Shown: positions 1 to 9,617 of the stretch, in pieces
How positions within the stretch are numbered: position 1 is the stretch's first letter
Layout of the letters: each line of letters starts with the position of its first letter
Assembly (NCBI GenBank): GCA_937921935.1
Contig: CAKZWQ010000028.1
Span: 62,001-126,000, forward strand
Reading direction: 5' to 3'
DNA length: 64,000 nucleotides
DNA from: an uncultured Gammaproteobacteria bacterium
GTDB taxonomy: Bacteria; Pseudomonadota; Gammaproteobacteria; Steroidobacterales; GCA-2729495
Notes under the pieces: model-generated
The model's database searches: none
What the model saw: only the letters and a program-made list of their open reading frames with translations
What the model was told of the DNA's origin: nothing
Translations under genes and position numbers: made by a program

Positions 1-1571
1 GGTGCATCAGCCGCCAGTTGTGGTGGGGCCATCGGATTCCGGCCTGGTACGACGAGGCCGGCAACATCTGGGTAGGCCGTAATGAAGCCGAAGCACGCGC
101 TCGCGCGGGCCTGCCCGACGATGCACCCTTGCGCCAGGATGAGGACGTCCTGGATACCTGGTTCTCGTCTGCCTTGTGGCCTTTTTCTACTCTTGGCTGG
201 CCGGAAAACACCCCGGCGCTGCAGAAGTTCTACCCCACCAGCGTGCTGGTTACCGGCTTCGACATCATATTTTTCTGGGTCGCCCGGATGATCATGATGG
301 GTCTGAAGTTTACCGACGAGGTGCCCTTTCGCGATGTCTACATCACCGGCCTGATTCGCGATCACGACGGCCAGAAAATGTCCAAGTCCAAAGGCAATAT
401 TCTTGACCCCCTGGATCTTATCGACGGCTGCGAACTGGAGGCGCTGGTTAGCAAGCGCACCACTGGTCTCATGCAGCCGCAGATGAAACCGAAAATCGAG
501 GCCGCTACCCGTAAGCAGTTCCCCCAGGGCATCCCAGAGTTCGGCACTGACGCACTACGTTTCACCTTCGCCGCCCTGGCCAGTACCGGCCGCGATATCC
601 GCTTTGACCTGGGACGGATCGAGGGCTACCGCAATTTCTGTAACAAACTATGGAACGCAGCGCGTTACGTGATGATGAATGTGGAAGCACCACCGGCAAC
701 AGACAGTAAGCCGGCTTTCAGCCTGCCGGATCGCTGGATCAGGTCACGACTGGGCCAGACCATTGCTGATTTTCGCGAACACCTGGAAAGCTATCGCCTG
801 GATCTGGCGGCGCGGGATCTCTACGAGTTCACCTGGAACGAGTACTGCGACTGGTACCTGGAATTATCCAAGCCCGTCCTGCAGGGCGACGGCGGCGAGA
901 GAGAAAAGTCAGCAACACGCATGACCCTGGTCGCTGTGCTGGAGAACCTGCTGCGCTGCCTGCATCCCATCATGCCTTTTGTCACAGAAGAAATCTGGCA
1001 GAAGGCGGGGCCCCTGGCCGGCGCCCGGGGCGACACCATCATGCTGCAGGCTTTTCCGCGCGCGGATGATTTCGCCGCAGATGCATCGGCGGAAGCCGAA
1101 ATCCGCTGGATCCAGGGCTTCATTCTGGGTATCCGGCAAATACGCGGGGAAATGGATATTGCGCCGGGCAAGCCCCTCACCGTGCTTGTCCAGGGAGCCA
1201 GCCAGCAGGACACGGATCGGCTGGTTGAACACGGCCGCTACCTGCAGGACTTGGCACGGCTGGCCAGTATCGAAATCCTGGCCCCGGGTGCCGAAGCACC
1301 CCCGTCGGCCACGGCCCTGCTGGGCGACCTGCGCATCCTGGTGCCCATGGCCGGGTTAATCGATGTGGCCGCAGAACGTGCGCGCCTGGGCAAGAACCGG
1401 GAGCGGGCCCAAGCCGAGCTGGGCCGCAGCCAGGCCAAGCTGGAGAACGAAAAGTTCATCAGCCGGGCACCGGAAGCCGTGGTAGCCAAGGAGCGCGAAC
1501 GGCAGGCAGAACTGCGGCGCGCCCTGGACCAGTTCGACGAACAACTGGCCCGGCTGGACCAGCTGGACTGA
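1..1571 (+). CDS. valS: Valyl-tRNA synthetase, C-terminal part (5' end outside window)
   Basis: Class I aminoacyl-tRNA synthetase that charges tRNA-Val in the cytoplasm. The frame is open from base 3, so the N-terminal part is missing. Seen: the catalytic-domain block [13 protein letters not shown] at the very start, the signature loop KMSKSKGN from base 375, an anticodon-binding region with [12 protein letters not shown], and a final ~70-residue Arg/Glu/Ala-rich coiled-coil arm that is characteristic of ValS. Roughly 520 codons are visible out of about 900 or more in the family. The gene ends at TGA 1569-1571, and 111 bases without an obvious terminator separate it from the next operon. The identification is very secure. 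Confidence 0.97.
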   Translation, partial: CISRQLWWGHRIPAWYDEAGNIWVGRNEAEARARAGLPDDAPLRQDEDVLDTWFSSALWPFSTLGWPENTPALQKFYPTSVLVTGFDIIFFWVARMIMMGLKFTDEVPFRDVYITGLIRDHDGQKMSKSKGNILDPLDLIDGCELEALVSKRTTGLMQPQMKPKIEAATRKQFPQGIPEFGTDALRFTFAALASTGRDIRFDLGRIEGYRNFCNKLWNAARYVMMNVEAPPATDSKPAFSLPDRWIRSRLGQTIADFREHLESYRLDLAARDLYEFTWNEYCDWYLELSKPVLQGDGGEREKSATRMTLVAVLENLLRCLHPIMPFVTEEIWQKAGPLAGARGDTIMLQAFPRADDFAADASAEAEIRWIQGFILGIRQIRGEMDIAPGKPLTVLVQGASQQDTDRLVEHGRYLQDLARLASIEILAPGAEAPPSATALLGDLRILVPMAGLIDVAAERARLGKNRERAQAELGRSQAKLENEKFISRAPEAVVAKERERQAELRRALDQFDEQLARLDQLD

Positions 1572-1682
1572 GCGCGCTGCCAATCTGCGCACCAGTTCGC
1601 ACCTGACTAGCCTGCGGCCACTTATTATCAGCAGTTGATGGCGGATCCGCAGGGATCCGGCCGGTGGTAATCTGCGGGCACT

Positions 1683-2645
1683 ATGAGCGAACAGGTAGCA
1701 GTAATGGCTGACCATGACCGGCTGGCGCGGGCGAAAGCCCTGGCCGAGCCCGTCATCAGTTGCGTCGGAGAAATTTTGCTGGGCAAGGATCATGAAATCC
1801 GTCTGGCCATGACTTGCCTGCTAGCCCGCGGGCACCTGCTCATCGAGGATCTACCCGGGGTCGGCAAGACTTTGTTCGCCCGTTCTCTTGCAGGCGCGCT
1901 GGGCCTGGAATTTCGTCGCATCCAGTTCACCAGCGATCTATTGCCGGCCGATGTGATCGGCGTGTCCGTATTCGAGCAAGGCACCAATGAATTTCGCTTT
2001 CATCCGGGCCCGTTATTCGCCCAACTGGTGCTGGCCGATGAAGTCAATCGCGCTACACCGAAAGCGCAAAGTGCTTTGCTGGAGGCCATGGAAGAACACC
2101 AGGTGACTGCTGAGGGCGTCACCTATGATTTGCCCGAGCCCTACTTCGTCATCGCTACGCAGAATCCGCAACATCAGATCGGAACCTTTCCCTTGCCGGA
2201 ATCGCAGCTGGATCGGTTTCTGATGCGCCTGGGACTGGGTTATCCCGGTGAAGTGCTCGAGCGTGAATTACTCCGCGGCGGCGATCGTCGCGGCATGATC
2301 AAAGCGCTTAAGCCCCTGTTGACCGCGGAGCAGCTGACAGAGTTGCAGGCAGCGGCGAGCACCGTGCATGTCGCTGAACCACTCCTGGACTATGCCCAGG
2401 CTCTGATTGCCTACACGCGCCAGAGTCCGGAATTCGATTACGGCCTGTCGCCCCGCGCCGCTGTGGACTTGCTGGCTGCGGCCCGGGCCTGGGCCATGCT
2501 CAATGGCCATCGTGGCGTGCGGCCGGAAGATCTGAAAGCCGTTTTCCCTGCCGTGGCAGCGCACCGTTTAACCACGCGTGACCATAGCGGCCACCAGCCG
2601 GAAGAACTGGCGCAGCAACTCCTGGAGCGGGTCCCGCTGCCCTGA
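1683..2645 (+). CDS. MoxR family AAA+ ATPase
   Basis: Cytoplasmic AAA+ ATPase of the MoxR group, a chaperone-like family that matures partner proteins, often ones with VWA domains. In this 320-residue protein Walker A is GVGKT (residues 59-63) and Walker B is LVLADE (115-120), followed by NRATPKAQSALLEAMEE, the MoxR signature. Sensor and lid regions follow and the length is normal. It is the first gene of a three-gene plus-strand operon with a DUF58 protein and a membrane transglutaminase, a widespread arrangement. The client is unknown; by context it should act on the DUF58/transglutaminase pair. The start at 1683 is the first in-frame ATG; a second ATG lies eight codons in. Confidence 0.93.
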   Translation: MSEQVAVMADHDRLARAKALAEPVISCVGEILLGKDHEIRLAMTCLLARGHLLIEDLPGVGKTLFARSLAGALGLEFRRIQFTSDLLPADVIGVSVFEQGTNEFRFHPGPLFAQLVLADEVNRATPKAQSALLEAMEEHQVTAEGVTYDLPEPYFVIATQNPQHQIGTFPLPESQLDRFLMRLGLGYPGEVLERELLRGGDRRGMIKALKPLLTAEQLTELQAAASTVHVAEPLLDYAQALIAYTRQSPEFDYGLSPRAAVDLLAAARAWAMLNGHRGVRPEDLKAVFPAVAAHRLTTRDHSGHQPEELAQQLLERVPLP

Positions 2646-2649
2646 CCAG

Positions 2650-3636
2650 ATGATGGCCGCCGGGCTAGCCAACATCACCGCGGGCTTCGGCCGCGCCCTG
2701 CGCAGCTGGGCACAACGTCGCCAGGGGACCGATCCCCTTGAAGTGGAGTTGCACACGCGACGCATTTATATCCTGCCCACCCGGGCGGGCATGCTCTTCG
2801 CCATGATCACCTTCGTGATGCTCCTGGGCGCCATGAACTACAACAACAATCTCGGCTTTGCCCTGACCTTCCTCCTCGCTGCCGTGGCAATCGTCAGCAT
2901 CAATCAATGTCACTACAACCTGGCCGGGTTGCGCGTTGCTGCCCTGGGTGCTGAACCGGTTTTCGTGGGCGATAAATTTCAATTTCAGTTTGCCTTGCAT
3001 AATGCGCGTGACGGCAAGCGTTGGCAGATCCGCTTGAACTGGGACGGCCAGGACGAAGCACAGTATGTCGATGTGCCGGCGACTGGTCAGCAGATCATCG
3101 CCCTGTCCTTGGCAGCAGAGCAGCGCGGCCTGCAGCGGGCACCGAGACTGAGGGTCAGCACCCGCTTTCCCCTCGGACTGCTCCAGTCCTGGGCATGGCT
3201 GAATCTTGAACTCACGGGTCTGGCCTATCCTCGCCCCGCCGAACGCGCCTTTGGCGCAGCCGCAGGCAGCCTGACCCAGGCAGGCGCGAATACCAGCGGC
3301 GAAGATGATTACGCCGGCATGCGACAGTGGCGACCGGGCGATTCACCGCGACGTATTGCCTGGAAGGCCTTTGCCCGAACCGGTCAGCGCCTCGTGCACG
3401 AATACTCGGGCGCCGGTGCACCCGTGTGGATTGACTGGAGCTCCGAGCCGGACAGGAATACCGAACAACGCATCGCGAAACTTGCCCGGCGGATCCTGAA
3501 TGCCGAAACCAGTGGCTGCGAATTTGGCCTGCGAATACCCGGCGTTGAAGTGGCGCCGGCGCAGGGACCCGGGCAACGGCATCGATGTCTGCAAGCGCTC
3601 GCCCTGGTCGGCGCACCGGCGAAGGTGGCGGCATGA
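2650..3636 (+). CDS. DUF58 domain membrane protein
   Basis: A protein of about 328 residues. After a cytoplasmic N-terminus with a TRRIYILPTRAG motif come two closely spaced hydrophobic segments (around residues 45-90) and then the DUF58 domain. The hallmark stretch, with YAGMRQWRPGD and RRIAWKAFAR, lies near residues 220-245. The DUF58 family has no established enzymatic activity; its consistent partners are a MoxR ATPase and a TgpA-type transglutaminase, as here. The start is placed at the ATG-ATG pair at 2650/2653, four bases after the MoxR stop, rather than at an upstream in-frame codon inside moxR. The stop overlaps the next start (ATGA), so translation is probably coupled. Confidence 0.88.
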   Translation: MMAAGLANITAGFGRALRSWAQRRQGTDPLEVELHTRRIYILPTRAGMLFAMITFVMLLGAMNYNNNLGFALTFLLAAVAIVSINQCHYNLAGLRVAALGAEPVFVGDKFQFQFALHNARDGKRWQIRLNWDGQDEAQYVDVPATGQQIIALSLAAEQRGLQRAPRLRVSTRFPLGLLQSWAWLNLELTGLAYPRPAERAFGAAAGSLTQAGANTSGEDDYAGMRQWRPGDSPRRIAWKAFARTGQRLVHEYSGAGAPVWIDWSSEPDRNTEQRIAKLARRILNAETSGCEFGLRIPGVEVAPAQGPGQRHRCLQALALVGAPAKVAA

Positions 3637-5645
3637 GCAAGCAGACAGCAAAGGATCGCCGCAAGGAACCGGCACGGGGATCCCTGGGTCAGCTTTTATG
3701 GCTCGCCGGCGCCCTGGCCGTCGCTGCCCTGCCCCACCTGCCCTACATTGCCTTGTGGGTTCCCATCGTGGTCAGCGCGGTGGCGGGCTGGCGGCTGTTG
3801 GCCGCCGGCTATCGCTGGCCGCTGCCGTCGGCATGGGTCCGCGTACCCCTGGCTCTGAGCGGCTTCGCCGGCGTACTGCTCACTTATCGTCAGGTCACCG
3901 GCGTGGATGCCGGCTCCGCCCTGCTACTGGTCATGGCCACCATGAAACTGCTGGAAACCCGCGGCCAGCGAGATCGTGCCGTGGTGGTATTTCTTTGCTT
4001 CTTTTTGCTGTTTTCTGCTTTTCTGCGCGAACAGGCCCTGTGGGCTCCGGCCTACCTGTTTATCGGTGTGCTGGTGCTGATCACCGCCTTGCTACAGGTG
4101 GCGCGTTTCGATGGCACCGTCAAACCCGCAACAGCCCTGGTCACCTCTGGCCGGCTCCTGCTGCAAGCCCTGCCCCTGGCAGTACTTTTCTTCCTGCTGT
4201 TTCCGCGCATCCCAGGCCCCTTCTGGTCCCTGCCCCAACGAGGCAGCCAGGCCGAGACCGGCCTGTCCGAGTCCATGAGCCCGGGCGACATCACGAGCCT
4301 GGCCCTGTCGGACGCCATCGCTTTTCGCGTGCGTTTCGACGGTGATGCACCGCGTGGCTCGGATTTGTACTGGCGCGGCCCGGTGCTAAGCGAATTCGAC
4401 GGGCGTGAATGGGAGATGCGCGCACTCAGTTTCTTTCCGAAACTGACAGAACAGTTGCGCGACGAGGGCCGCTCCGCCGGCTATGAGATTACCCTGGAGC
4501 CCCACGGACGTCGCTGGCTGCTCGCCCTGGAAACTCCCATCGAATGGGATGCAAAAGCCGCCGTGATCAGTGCGCCTTATCAACTTGTGCGTTTCCGACC
4601 TATTGATAAAAGGACGACTTACCGCGCGCGCTCCCTGCTTAATGGGACGACGCCCGGCATCATGACGGAACGGGGTCGCACCGCTGACCTGAAATTACCC
4701 ACGGGCACGAACCCGCGCAGCCTGGCCCTGGCGCAAACCATGCGGGCTGATTCTGCCGATGATGCCGGCTATCTGAATGCCGTACTGCGAATGTTTCGTG
4801 AGCAGCCCTTCTTTTATAGCCTGACCCCGGCCGTCCTCGGTGCCCAGAGTGTCGATGACTTTCTATTCAACACCCGCGAGGGTTTCTGTGGTCACTACGC
4901 TTCCGCCTTCGTGGTGCTGGCCCGCGCCGCCGGTATTCCCGCCCGCGTAGTCACCGGTTACCAGGGCGGCGAACTCAATCCCCTGGCCAATCACTGGGTC
5001 GTTCGCCAGGCCGATGCCCATGCCTGGGCAGAAGTCTGGCTCAAGGATCGCTGGCTGCGCTACGACCCAACCGCGGCCGTCGCCCCGGAACGTATCGAAT
5101 GGGGGATGGACGGCGCCTTGAGTCGCGGCAGCATTGCCGGGGCAGAGGAGTTTCGTGGTCGCTTCCTGTCCAGCGGCCTGTCCATGAGCTGGGACGCACT
5201 CAACGCGGCGTGGAATCGCTGGGTGCTGGGATTCGGCCCGGACAGCCAGAGCGATTTAATGCGCTGGACAGGTGTAACGACTCCGTCCCTGCGCCACCTT
5301 GTGGTGGGGCTGGCCATTGGCATGATTGCGCTGCTTGGCCTGGCCGGCGCCTGGCACTACCGACAGCTGCAAGGCTCCCGCGAACCGCTGCTTCGCGCTT
5401 ACCGCCAACTGTGTCAGCGAACGGCCAGGATCTGGCGAGCGCGGCACCCCGCGGAAGGGCCGCAAGAGTATGCATGCGCAGTTGCGACAGTCAGACCGGA
5501 TCTGGCCACAGAACTGAACGCGCTGTTCGGCGCTTATGCCAGACTGCGTTATGACGGCGCACAGGATTGGCAACGCGTGTCCGCCTTCAGCCGGGCAGTC
5601 AGGCGTTTTCGGCCGACCCGCCGTCCTCCAGTTGCACACGACTGA
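3633..5645 (+). CDS. tgpA: TgpA-like membrane transglutaminase (DUF3488 / transglutaminase core)
   Basis: A 670-residue membrane protein. About five or six transmembrane helices occupy residues 20-200; then comes a large periplasmic domain holding a transglutaminase-like Cys-His-Asp triad, Cys419 (EGFCGHYASAF), His463 (HAWAEVW) and Asp478 (RYDPTAA); then one more helix near 560-580 and a cytoplasmic tail. The architecture matches Pseudomonas TgpA, a protein with a periplasmic transglutaminase domain; its physiological substrate is not settled. ATG 3633 overlaps the DUF58 stop. The upstream codon at 3585 only extends the frame into DUF58 and was rejected. The 3' end overlaps the convergent MFS gene by about 47 bases. 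Confidence 0.9.
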   Translation: MSKQTAKDRRKEPARGSLGQLLWLAGALAVAALPHLPYIALWVPIVVSAVAGWRLLAAGYRWPLPSAWVRVPLALSGFAGVLLTYRQVTGVDAGSALLLVMATMKLLETRGQRDRAVVVFLCFFLLFSAFLREQALWAPAYLFIGVLVLITALLQVARFDGTVKPATALVTSGRLLLQALPLAVLFFLLFPRIPGPFWSLPQRGSQAETGLSESMSPGDITSLALSDAIAFRVRFDGDAPRGSDLYWRGPVLSEFDGREWEMRALSFFPKLTEQLRDEGRSAGYEITLEPHGRRWLLALETPIEWDAKAAVISAPYQLVRFRPIDKRTTYRARSLLNGTTPGIMTERGRTADLKLPTGTNPRSLALAQTMRADSADDAGYLNAVLRMFREQPFFYSLTPAVLGAQSVDDFLFNTREGFCGHYASAFVVLARAAGIPARVVTGYQGGELNPLANHWVVRQADAHAWAEVWLKDRWLRYDPTAAVAPERIEWGMDGALSRGSIAGAEEFRGRFLSSGLSMSWDALNAAWNRWVLGFGPDSQSDLMRWTGVTTPSLRHLVVGLAIGMIALLGLAGAWHYRQLQGSREPLLRAYRQLCQRTARIWRARHPAEGPQEYACAVATVRPDLATELNALFGAYARLRYDGAQDWQRVSAFSRAVRRFRPTRRPPVAHD

Positions 5646-6864
5646 GCAGGAACAAGCCTGCAATCAGCAAGATCAGAATGGAGAGCAGCCCGACTCGCTG
5701 ACTACCCGTGATCACGGCAACAACGCCGACGAGCAGCGGACCCAGAATAGCCGCAAACTTGCCCAGCATGTTGTAAAACCCAAAATATTCACCGGTTTTA
5801 CCCGGCGGCACCAGCCGTGCAAACAGCGAGCGACTCAGGCTTTGCACGCCACCTTGCACCAGGCCGATGGCCACAGCCAGGGCATAAAACTCAGCTTCTG
5901 TGGTTACGGTCGTTGCAGCAATAGTGACCACAATGTAGATGGACAAACTGGCGTAGAGCCCGTTTCGAGCACCGAAACGATCGCCTACCCAGCCAAATAC
6001 CATAGCCGCCGGGAAGCCGACGAAATTGGTCACCAGGATGGCGCCGATCAGCGCCTCCATGCCCAGTCCCTGGGACAAGCCGAAATCGACCGCCATTTTG
6101 ATGATGGTGTAGACGCCGTCGATATACAGCCAGTACGCCATCAGGAATACCCACAGGTCGCGCTGAGCTCGCACTGAACGCAAGGTATTAAATAATTCCA
6201 GAAACGCTGCGCGGATTGCCCCGGGTGGCGGCTTTGGACCACGCTTCTCAGGCACGAACAGGGCCAGGGGCAAACTGAAAACCGCCCACCAGACCGCCAC
6301 CATCAAAAAGGCCACGCGCACTGCGTCTGCCTGACTATCCAGCCCGAATGTTTCCGGTGCAGAAATCATCCACACATTCACACTGAACAACAACGCCCCG
6401 CCCAGATAACCCACGCCAAAGCCGTAGGCAGAGACCCGGTCATACTCATCGGGTGAGGCAATGTCGACCAGTAAGGAGTCGTAGAGAGAGTTACCGGCTG
6501 CAAAACCAATAGAAGCCAGCAGATAACACGACAAACCCAGCAACCACTGCCCGGCACCGACCAGATACATGGCACCGGTCATCACCACGCCCAGGGCGGT
6601 AAAGATCAGCACACCCCGCTTGCGGCGACCCGCGCGATCCGCCAGCGCACCGATGGCCGGTGCAATGATCGCCACGATCAGGCTGCCAATGCCGTTGGCC
6701 AGACCCAGCCGGAAAGTTGTTACCGTGGACTCGGCGCCGTCATTCCAGTAACCGGCAAGCAAGACCGGTATAAAACTGGTCATCACGCTCAAGGCAAAAG
6801 CGGAATTTGCCCAGTCGTAAAGAGCCCAGGCCAGAATCGGCCGTCTGAACCAGATGGCGTTCAA
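5599..6864 (-). CDS. MFS transporter, UMF1/Atg22-like family
   Basis: Inner-membrane major facilitator with about 12 hydrophobic segments in about 421 residues. The N-terminal block PILAWALYDWANSAFA and the later DRAGRRKRG loop are typical of the UMF1 (Vps22/Atg22-like) group annotated as MFS transporters; the substrate is unknown. The start is uncertain. An ATG at 6924 or a codon at 6960 would overlap rimI by 56-92 bases and add a non-conserved leader, whereas TTG at 6864 sits just past the rimI stop and gives the short N-terminus usual in this family. No strong ribosome-binding site decides between them. It is the last gene of the minus-strand psd-like/pssA/udg/rimI operon. Confidence 0.82.
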   Translation of the reverse strand: MNAIWFRRPILAWALYDWANSAFALSVMTSFIPVLLAGYWNDGAESTVTTFRLGLANGIGSLIVAIIAPAIGALADRAGRRKRGVLIFTALGVVMTGAMYLVGAGQWLLGLSCYLLASIGFAAGNSLYDSLLVDIASPDEYDRVSAYGFGVGYLGGALLFSVNVWMISAPETFGLDSQADAVRVAFLMVAVWWAVFSLPLALFVPEKRGPKPPPGAIRAAFLELFNTLRSVRAQRDLWVFLMAYWLYIDGVYTIIKMAVDFGLSQGLGMEALIGAILVTNFVGFPAAMVFGWVGDRFGARNGLYASLSIYIVVTIAATTVTTEAEFYALAVAIGLVQGGVQSLSRSLFARLVPPGKTGEYFGFYNMLGKFAAILGPLLVGVVAVITGSQRVGLLSILILLIAGLFLLSRVQLEDGGSAENA

Positions 6865-6868
6865 CGCA

Positions 6869-7354
6869 TCAGCTGTCTGAGTTATCGCTGCCGAGTCGCA
6901 GCACCAGGACCACGGCGTCTTCATTACCGCCGTGGGCACGATAGTAGCCTTGCCGGACACCTATCACGTCAAAACCGGCCGCATGATACAAACGCAGCGC
7001 CTGTCGGTTCGAAGGCCGCACCTCCAGGTAAACACACTCGGCACCGGCGTCGTGGGCCGCCTGCAGCATATGCTTGAGCAGTCGTCTTCCCAGCCCGCAG
7101 CCACGCAGCGGCGGTGCCAGACAAATATTCAGCAAATGGGCTTCGCCGGCGGCGACGGACATGACGGCATAGCCAACCACCGCATCGTCACTCTGCAGGG
7201 CCACAGCAATGTAGCCCGCCAAAAGACAGTCACGAAAGATACCGGCACTCCACGGAAACTCGTAGGCCGCCTGCTCCAGCTCGGCAATGGCCGGCACATC
7301 TTCCTGGGACATGGGCCGCACGCGGGGCGGCAAATCTTTCACCGCGGCACTCAT
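6869..7354 (-). CDS. rimI: Ribosomal-protein-alanine N-acetyltransferase RimI
   Basis: GNAT-fold acetyltransferase of 161 residues that in E. coli acetylates the N-terminal alanine of ribosomal protein bS18. Seen: the acetyl-CoA loop in the form RGCGLGRRLLKHML, followed by YLEVRPSNRQALRLYHAAGF, which is the classic RimI substrate-strand block, and a C-terminal GYYRAHGGNEDAVVL. ATG 7354 overlaps the TGA of the upstream uracil-DNA glycosylase (ATGA); an upstream in-frame codon at 7390 lies inside that gene and was rejected. The glycosylase-rimI order is common in gammaproteobacteria. Confidence 0.93.
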   Translation of the reverse strand: MSAAVKDLPPRVRPMSQEDVPAIAELEQAAYEFPWSAGIFRDCLLAGYIAVALQSDDAVVGYAVMSVAAGEAHLLNICLAPPLRGCGLGRRLLKHMLQAAHDAGAECVYLEVRPSNRQALRLYHAAGFDVIGVRQGYYRAHGGNEDAVVLVLRLGSDNSDS

Positions 7355-8025
7355 GGGGCGATGGGCTCCAGTACAGATCGAGCCAGGCAAAGATCATCCC
7401 AGGCTTTGGGTTTCTGCGCCGGGCTGCGCAACAGGTAAGCAGGATGGTAGGTCACCACCAACGGAATTTCCTGCTCGCCATAGCGATGCACCTGGCCGCG
7501 CAAGCGACCGACGGGTGTCTTGGTATCGAGCAGGCTCTGGGCTGAAATTCTGCCCACGGCAAGAATCAGTCCAGGCTGCACCAACGCAACCTGGCGGGCG
7601 AGGTAGTCGGCGCAGGCTGAAATTTCTTCCGCCTGCGGATCCCGATTATCGGGCGGGCGACACTTCAGAATATTGGCGATATACACCTGCTCACGAGTAA
7701 CCCCGGCGGCGCGCAGCATTTGGTTCAGCAACTGACCACCGCGTCCCACGAAGGGCTCGCCCTGCCGATCCTCTTCGGCCCCTGGAGCCTCGCCAATCAG
7801 CATCCAGCGTGCCGCGGGGTCCCCAACACCAAAAACCGTTTGCCGCCGACTTTCGGCCAGGGCGCAGCGATGACAGCCTGCCACCTCCCCCTGCAAGTCC
7901 GCCCAGGCCGGGGCAACGGGCAAAACGGGCCGCGCCGGCTCGGGTACGGGGGCCCAGACGTCGATGCCCATTCCAGCCAAGGCGTGCCGCTGGCGAACCG
8001 TCAACTTGGCAGGGCTGGCATTCAT
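7351..8025 (-). CDS. Family 4 uracil-DNA glycosylase (4Fe-4S)
   Basis: Removes uracil from DNA during base-excision repair. The 224-residue protein has the family 4 motif 1 [18 protein letters not shown], a [11 protein letters not shown] block, and a C-terminal [11 protein letters not shown] segment. Four cysteines arranged as CHRC, KCRPP and SACADY fit the iron-sulfur ligands of this family. Such genes were often called phage-type DNA polymerase in older annotation. An N-terminal segment of about 50 residues before the domain is proline-rich and non-conserved, as usual. The gene sits four bases downstream of pssA and overlaps rimI. Confidence 0.93.
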   Translation of the reverse strand: MNASPAKLTVRQRHALAGMGIDVWAPVPEPARPVLPVAPAWADLQGEVAGCHRCALAESRRQTVFGVGDPAARWMLIGEAPGAEEDRQGEPFVGRGGQLLNQMLRAAGVTREQVYIANILKCRPPDNRDPQAEEISACADYLARQVALVQPGLILAVGRISAQSLLDTKTPVGRLRGQVHRYGEQEIPLVVTYHPAYLLRSPAQKPKAWDDLCLARSVLEPIAP

Positions 8026-8029
8026 CTGC

Positions 8030-8872
8030 TCAGGCCTTGCGGGTACTGCCCTCGTCTGCGCGACGGAGCTTGCGACGCCGCCAGCGCCATAAGCTCAGCA
8101 CCGGTCCGGAAACGGCATAGGTCGATGCCATGGAGAAAATAACCAGGGGGGGATTCAACGCGATCAGGACGAAGGTCAACGGAATGACGAAAAACCGGGC
8201 AAAGGAAACCCGCCCCTGAGGACTCAGGTCTTTGAAACTGTAAAACGCCAGGTGCGAGACCATCAGCACCGCGGCCAGCACCGTGACGGCGCCGCACAGA
8301 AACAAAGCAAAGCCGCCCGACCAGCCCAGGGTATCCCCCAACCAGACAGTGGAAACCACCAGTGCCGCAGCAGGCGGACTGGGCAAGCCTTCGAAGAAGC
8401 GGCGATCAACCGTGCGTGTACTGACATTAAAGCGGGCCAGACGCAGGCCAGCGGAAACCGTAAACAGAAAAGCTGCAAGCCAGCCGATCTTGCCCCAGGC
8501 CCAGCCGTACTCTGCCAGCCGGATCAATCCCCACTGGTAAACGATGATGGCTGGCGCCACACCAAAGGCGACCAGATCGGACAGGCTGTCATATTCGCGG
8601 CCGAAGTCAGACTCTGTGCCGGTCAGCCGCGCTACACGGCCGTCAAGACCATCCAGCGCCATGGCAATCAGCAGGGCGATGGCACTGTTCTGATAATTGC
8701 CGTCGATGGCACCGATGATGGCGTAGAAGCCAGCAAACAAGGCGCCCGTGGTCAGCAGGTTGGGCAGCAGATAGATGCCGCGACCTTTCAGGGACCCTTT
8801 AGAGTTGCTCTCATCCATGACCATGTCCGGTGAATACCGGCTCAGTTTGCCACGGTCGCGACTGAAACTCAC
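8030..8872 (-). CDS. pssA: CDP-diacylglycerol--serine O-phosphatidyltransferase
   Basis: Integral membrane enzyme making phosphatidylserine from CDP-diacylglycerol and serine. The CDP-alcohol phosphotransferase signature is intact near residues 90-120: DGLDGRVARLTG followed by FGREYDSLSD, giving the D-G-x2-A-R-x8-G-x3-D-x3-D pattern. About eight hydrophobic segments follow. This is the integral (type II) form, not the peripheral E. coli form. GTG 8872 lies six bases after the stop of the PSD-like gene; an ATG at 8824 is an alternative start. Its immediate upstream neighbour looks like the next enzyme of the pathway but lacks that enzyme's catalytic residues. Confidence 0.93.
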   Translation of the reverse strand: MSFSRDRGKLSRYSPDMVMDESNSKGSLKGRGIYLLPNLLTTGALFAGFYAIIGAIDGNYQNSAIALLIAMALDGLDGRVARLTGTESDFGREYDSLSDLVAFGVAPAIIVYQWGLIRLAEYGWAWGKIGWLAAFLFTVSAGLRLARFNVSTRTVDRRFFEGLPSPPAAALVVSTVWLGDTLGWSGGFALFLCGAVTVLAAVLMVSHLAFYSFKDLSPQGRVSFARFFVIPLTFVLIALNPPLVIFSMASTYAVSGPVLSLWRWRRRKLRRADEGSTRKA

Positions 8873-8878
8873 ATGGAC

Positions 8879-9511
8879 TCAGGCGCTTATCAGCTCTGCC
8901 AATACCGTGTCCCCGGCCTTCACAGCCTCACCCACGGCAACCTTCAGCCGGGCGCCGGCAGGCAATAAGACCTCGGCCACGGGCGCCAGACGCAGGTAGG
9001 CAAAGCGATGGCCCTGACCCAGGCGCTCCCCATAGCGCACGAAGGACCGGGGGGAACGCAGGGGTCCGCCGCGCGGAAAGGCCAGCAGGACATCATCGCC
9101 CTCCTCGCTGCGCAGCCGCAGCCCCTCGGGACTCTGGCCGGCAATGGCTGAGGACTCGATGGGCATGATCGTGCCCTCGATAGGCGCCCTAACCGTGTAA
9201 GCACCCAGGTGATTCACGCGAATGCGCAGGCGCCGCCAGGCAGCTTGCTCACCTGCGCCGGGTATCTGCTCCTCTGCCACGATCCGGCCATCAACCGGCG
9301 CGTAAATCGCCGCGGGCAGCGGCGGCACCGCGCGCGCGGGGTCGCGAAACAAAAAAAACAGCCAGACGGCGAACAGGCCCGCCGCCGCGGCTGCCGCTAA
9401 CCAGTCAAGACGCCAGCAGACCAGCGCCAGGGCTACACAGCCCAGCAGCAGCGGGATGCCTTCGGCCGCGATCGCCGACCGTCGCTTCGCAATGTTGTTG
9501 TTCATGGCCAT
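8879..9511 (-). CDS. Phosphatidylserine decarboxylase-like protein, catalytic residues lost
   Basis: A 210-residue protein with two N-terminal hydrophobic segments (residues 18-55). Its layout follows the short class of phosphatidylserine decarboxylases: an LFRDPARAVPP block after the helices, then YAPVDGRI, then VRAPIEGTI, then EVLLPAG near the end. Known family: these enzymes need a His in a HVNRAP-type motif and self-cleave at a Gly-Ser in an FGS-type motif to form the pyruvoyl group. Here the first motif reads AYTVRAP (His replaced by Tyr in register) and the second RLAPVAEVLLP (Gly-Ser replaced by Ala-Pro). The frame is intact across both sites. I infer a folded pseudoenzyme, probably cotranscribed with pssA. 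Start ATG 9511, with a second in-frame ATG at 9505. Confidence 0.8.
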   Translation of the reverse strand: MAMNNNIAKRRSAIAAEGIPLLLGCVALALVCWRLDWLAAAAAAGLFAVWLFFLFRDPARAVPPLPAAIYAPVDGRIVAEEQIPGAGEQAAWRRLRIRVNHLGAYTVRAPIEGTIMPIESSAIAGQSPEGLRLRSEEGDDVLLAFPRGGPLRSPRSFVRYGERLGQGHRFAYLRLAPVAEVLLPAGARLKVAVGEAVKAGDTVLAELISA

Positions 9512-9617
9512 TTAAGTCGCAATATTTCCCGTCCCGGCGCCAGGGTCAATGGTTCGCGTGCGGCCTTGCCGGTAGAATTGCGCGCCAGCAATCCCCGAGT
9601 CCGGCCTGGAAAAGACA

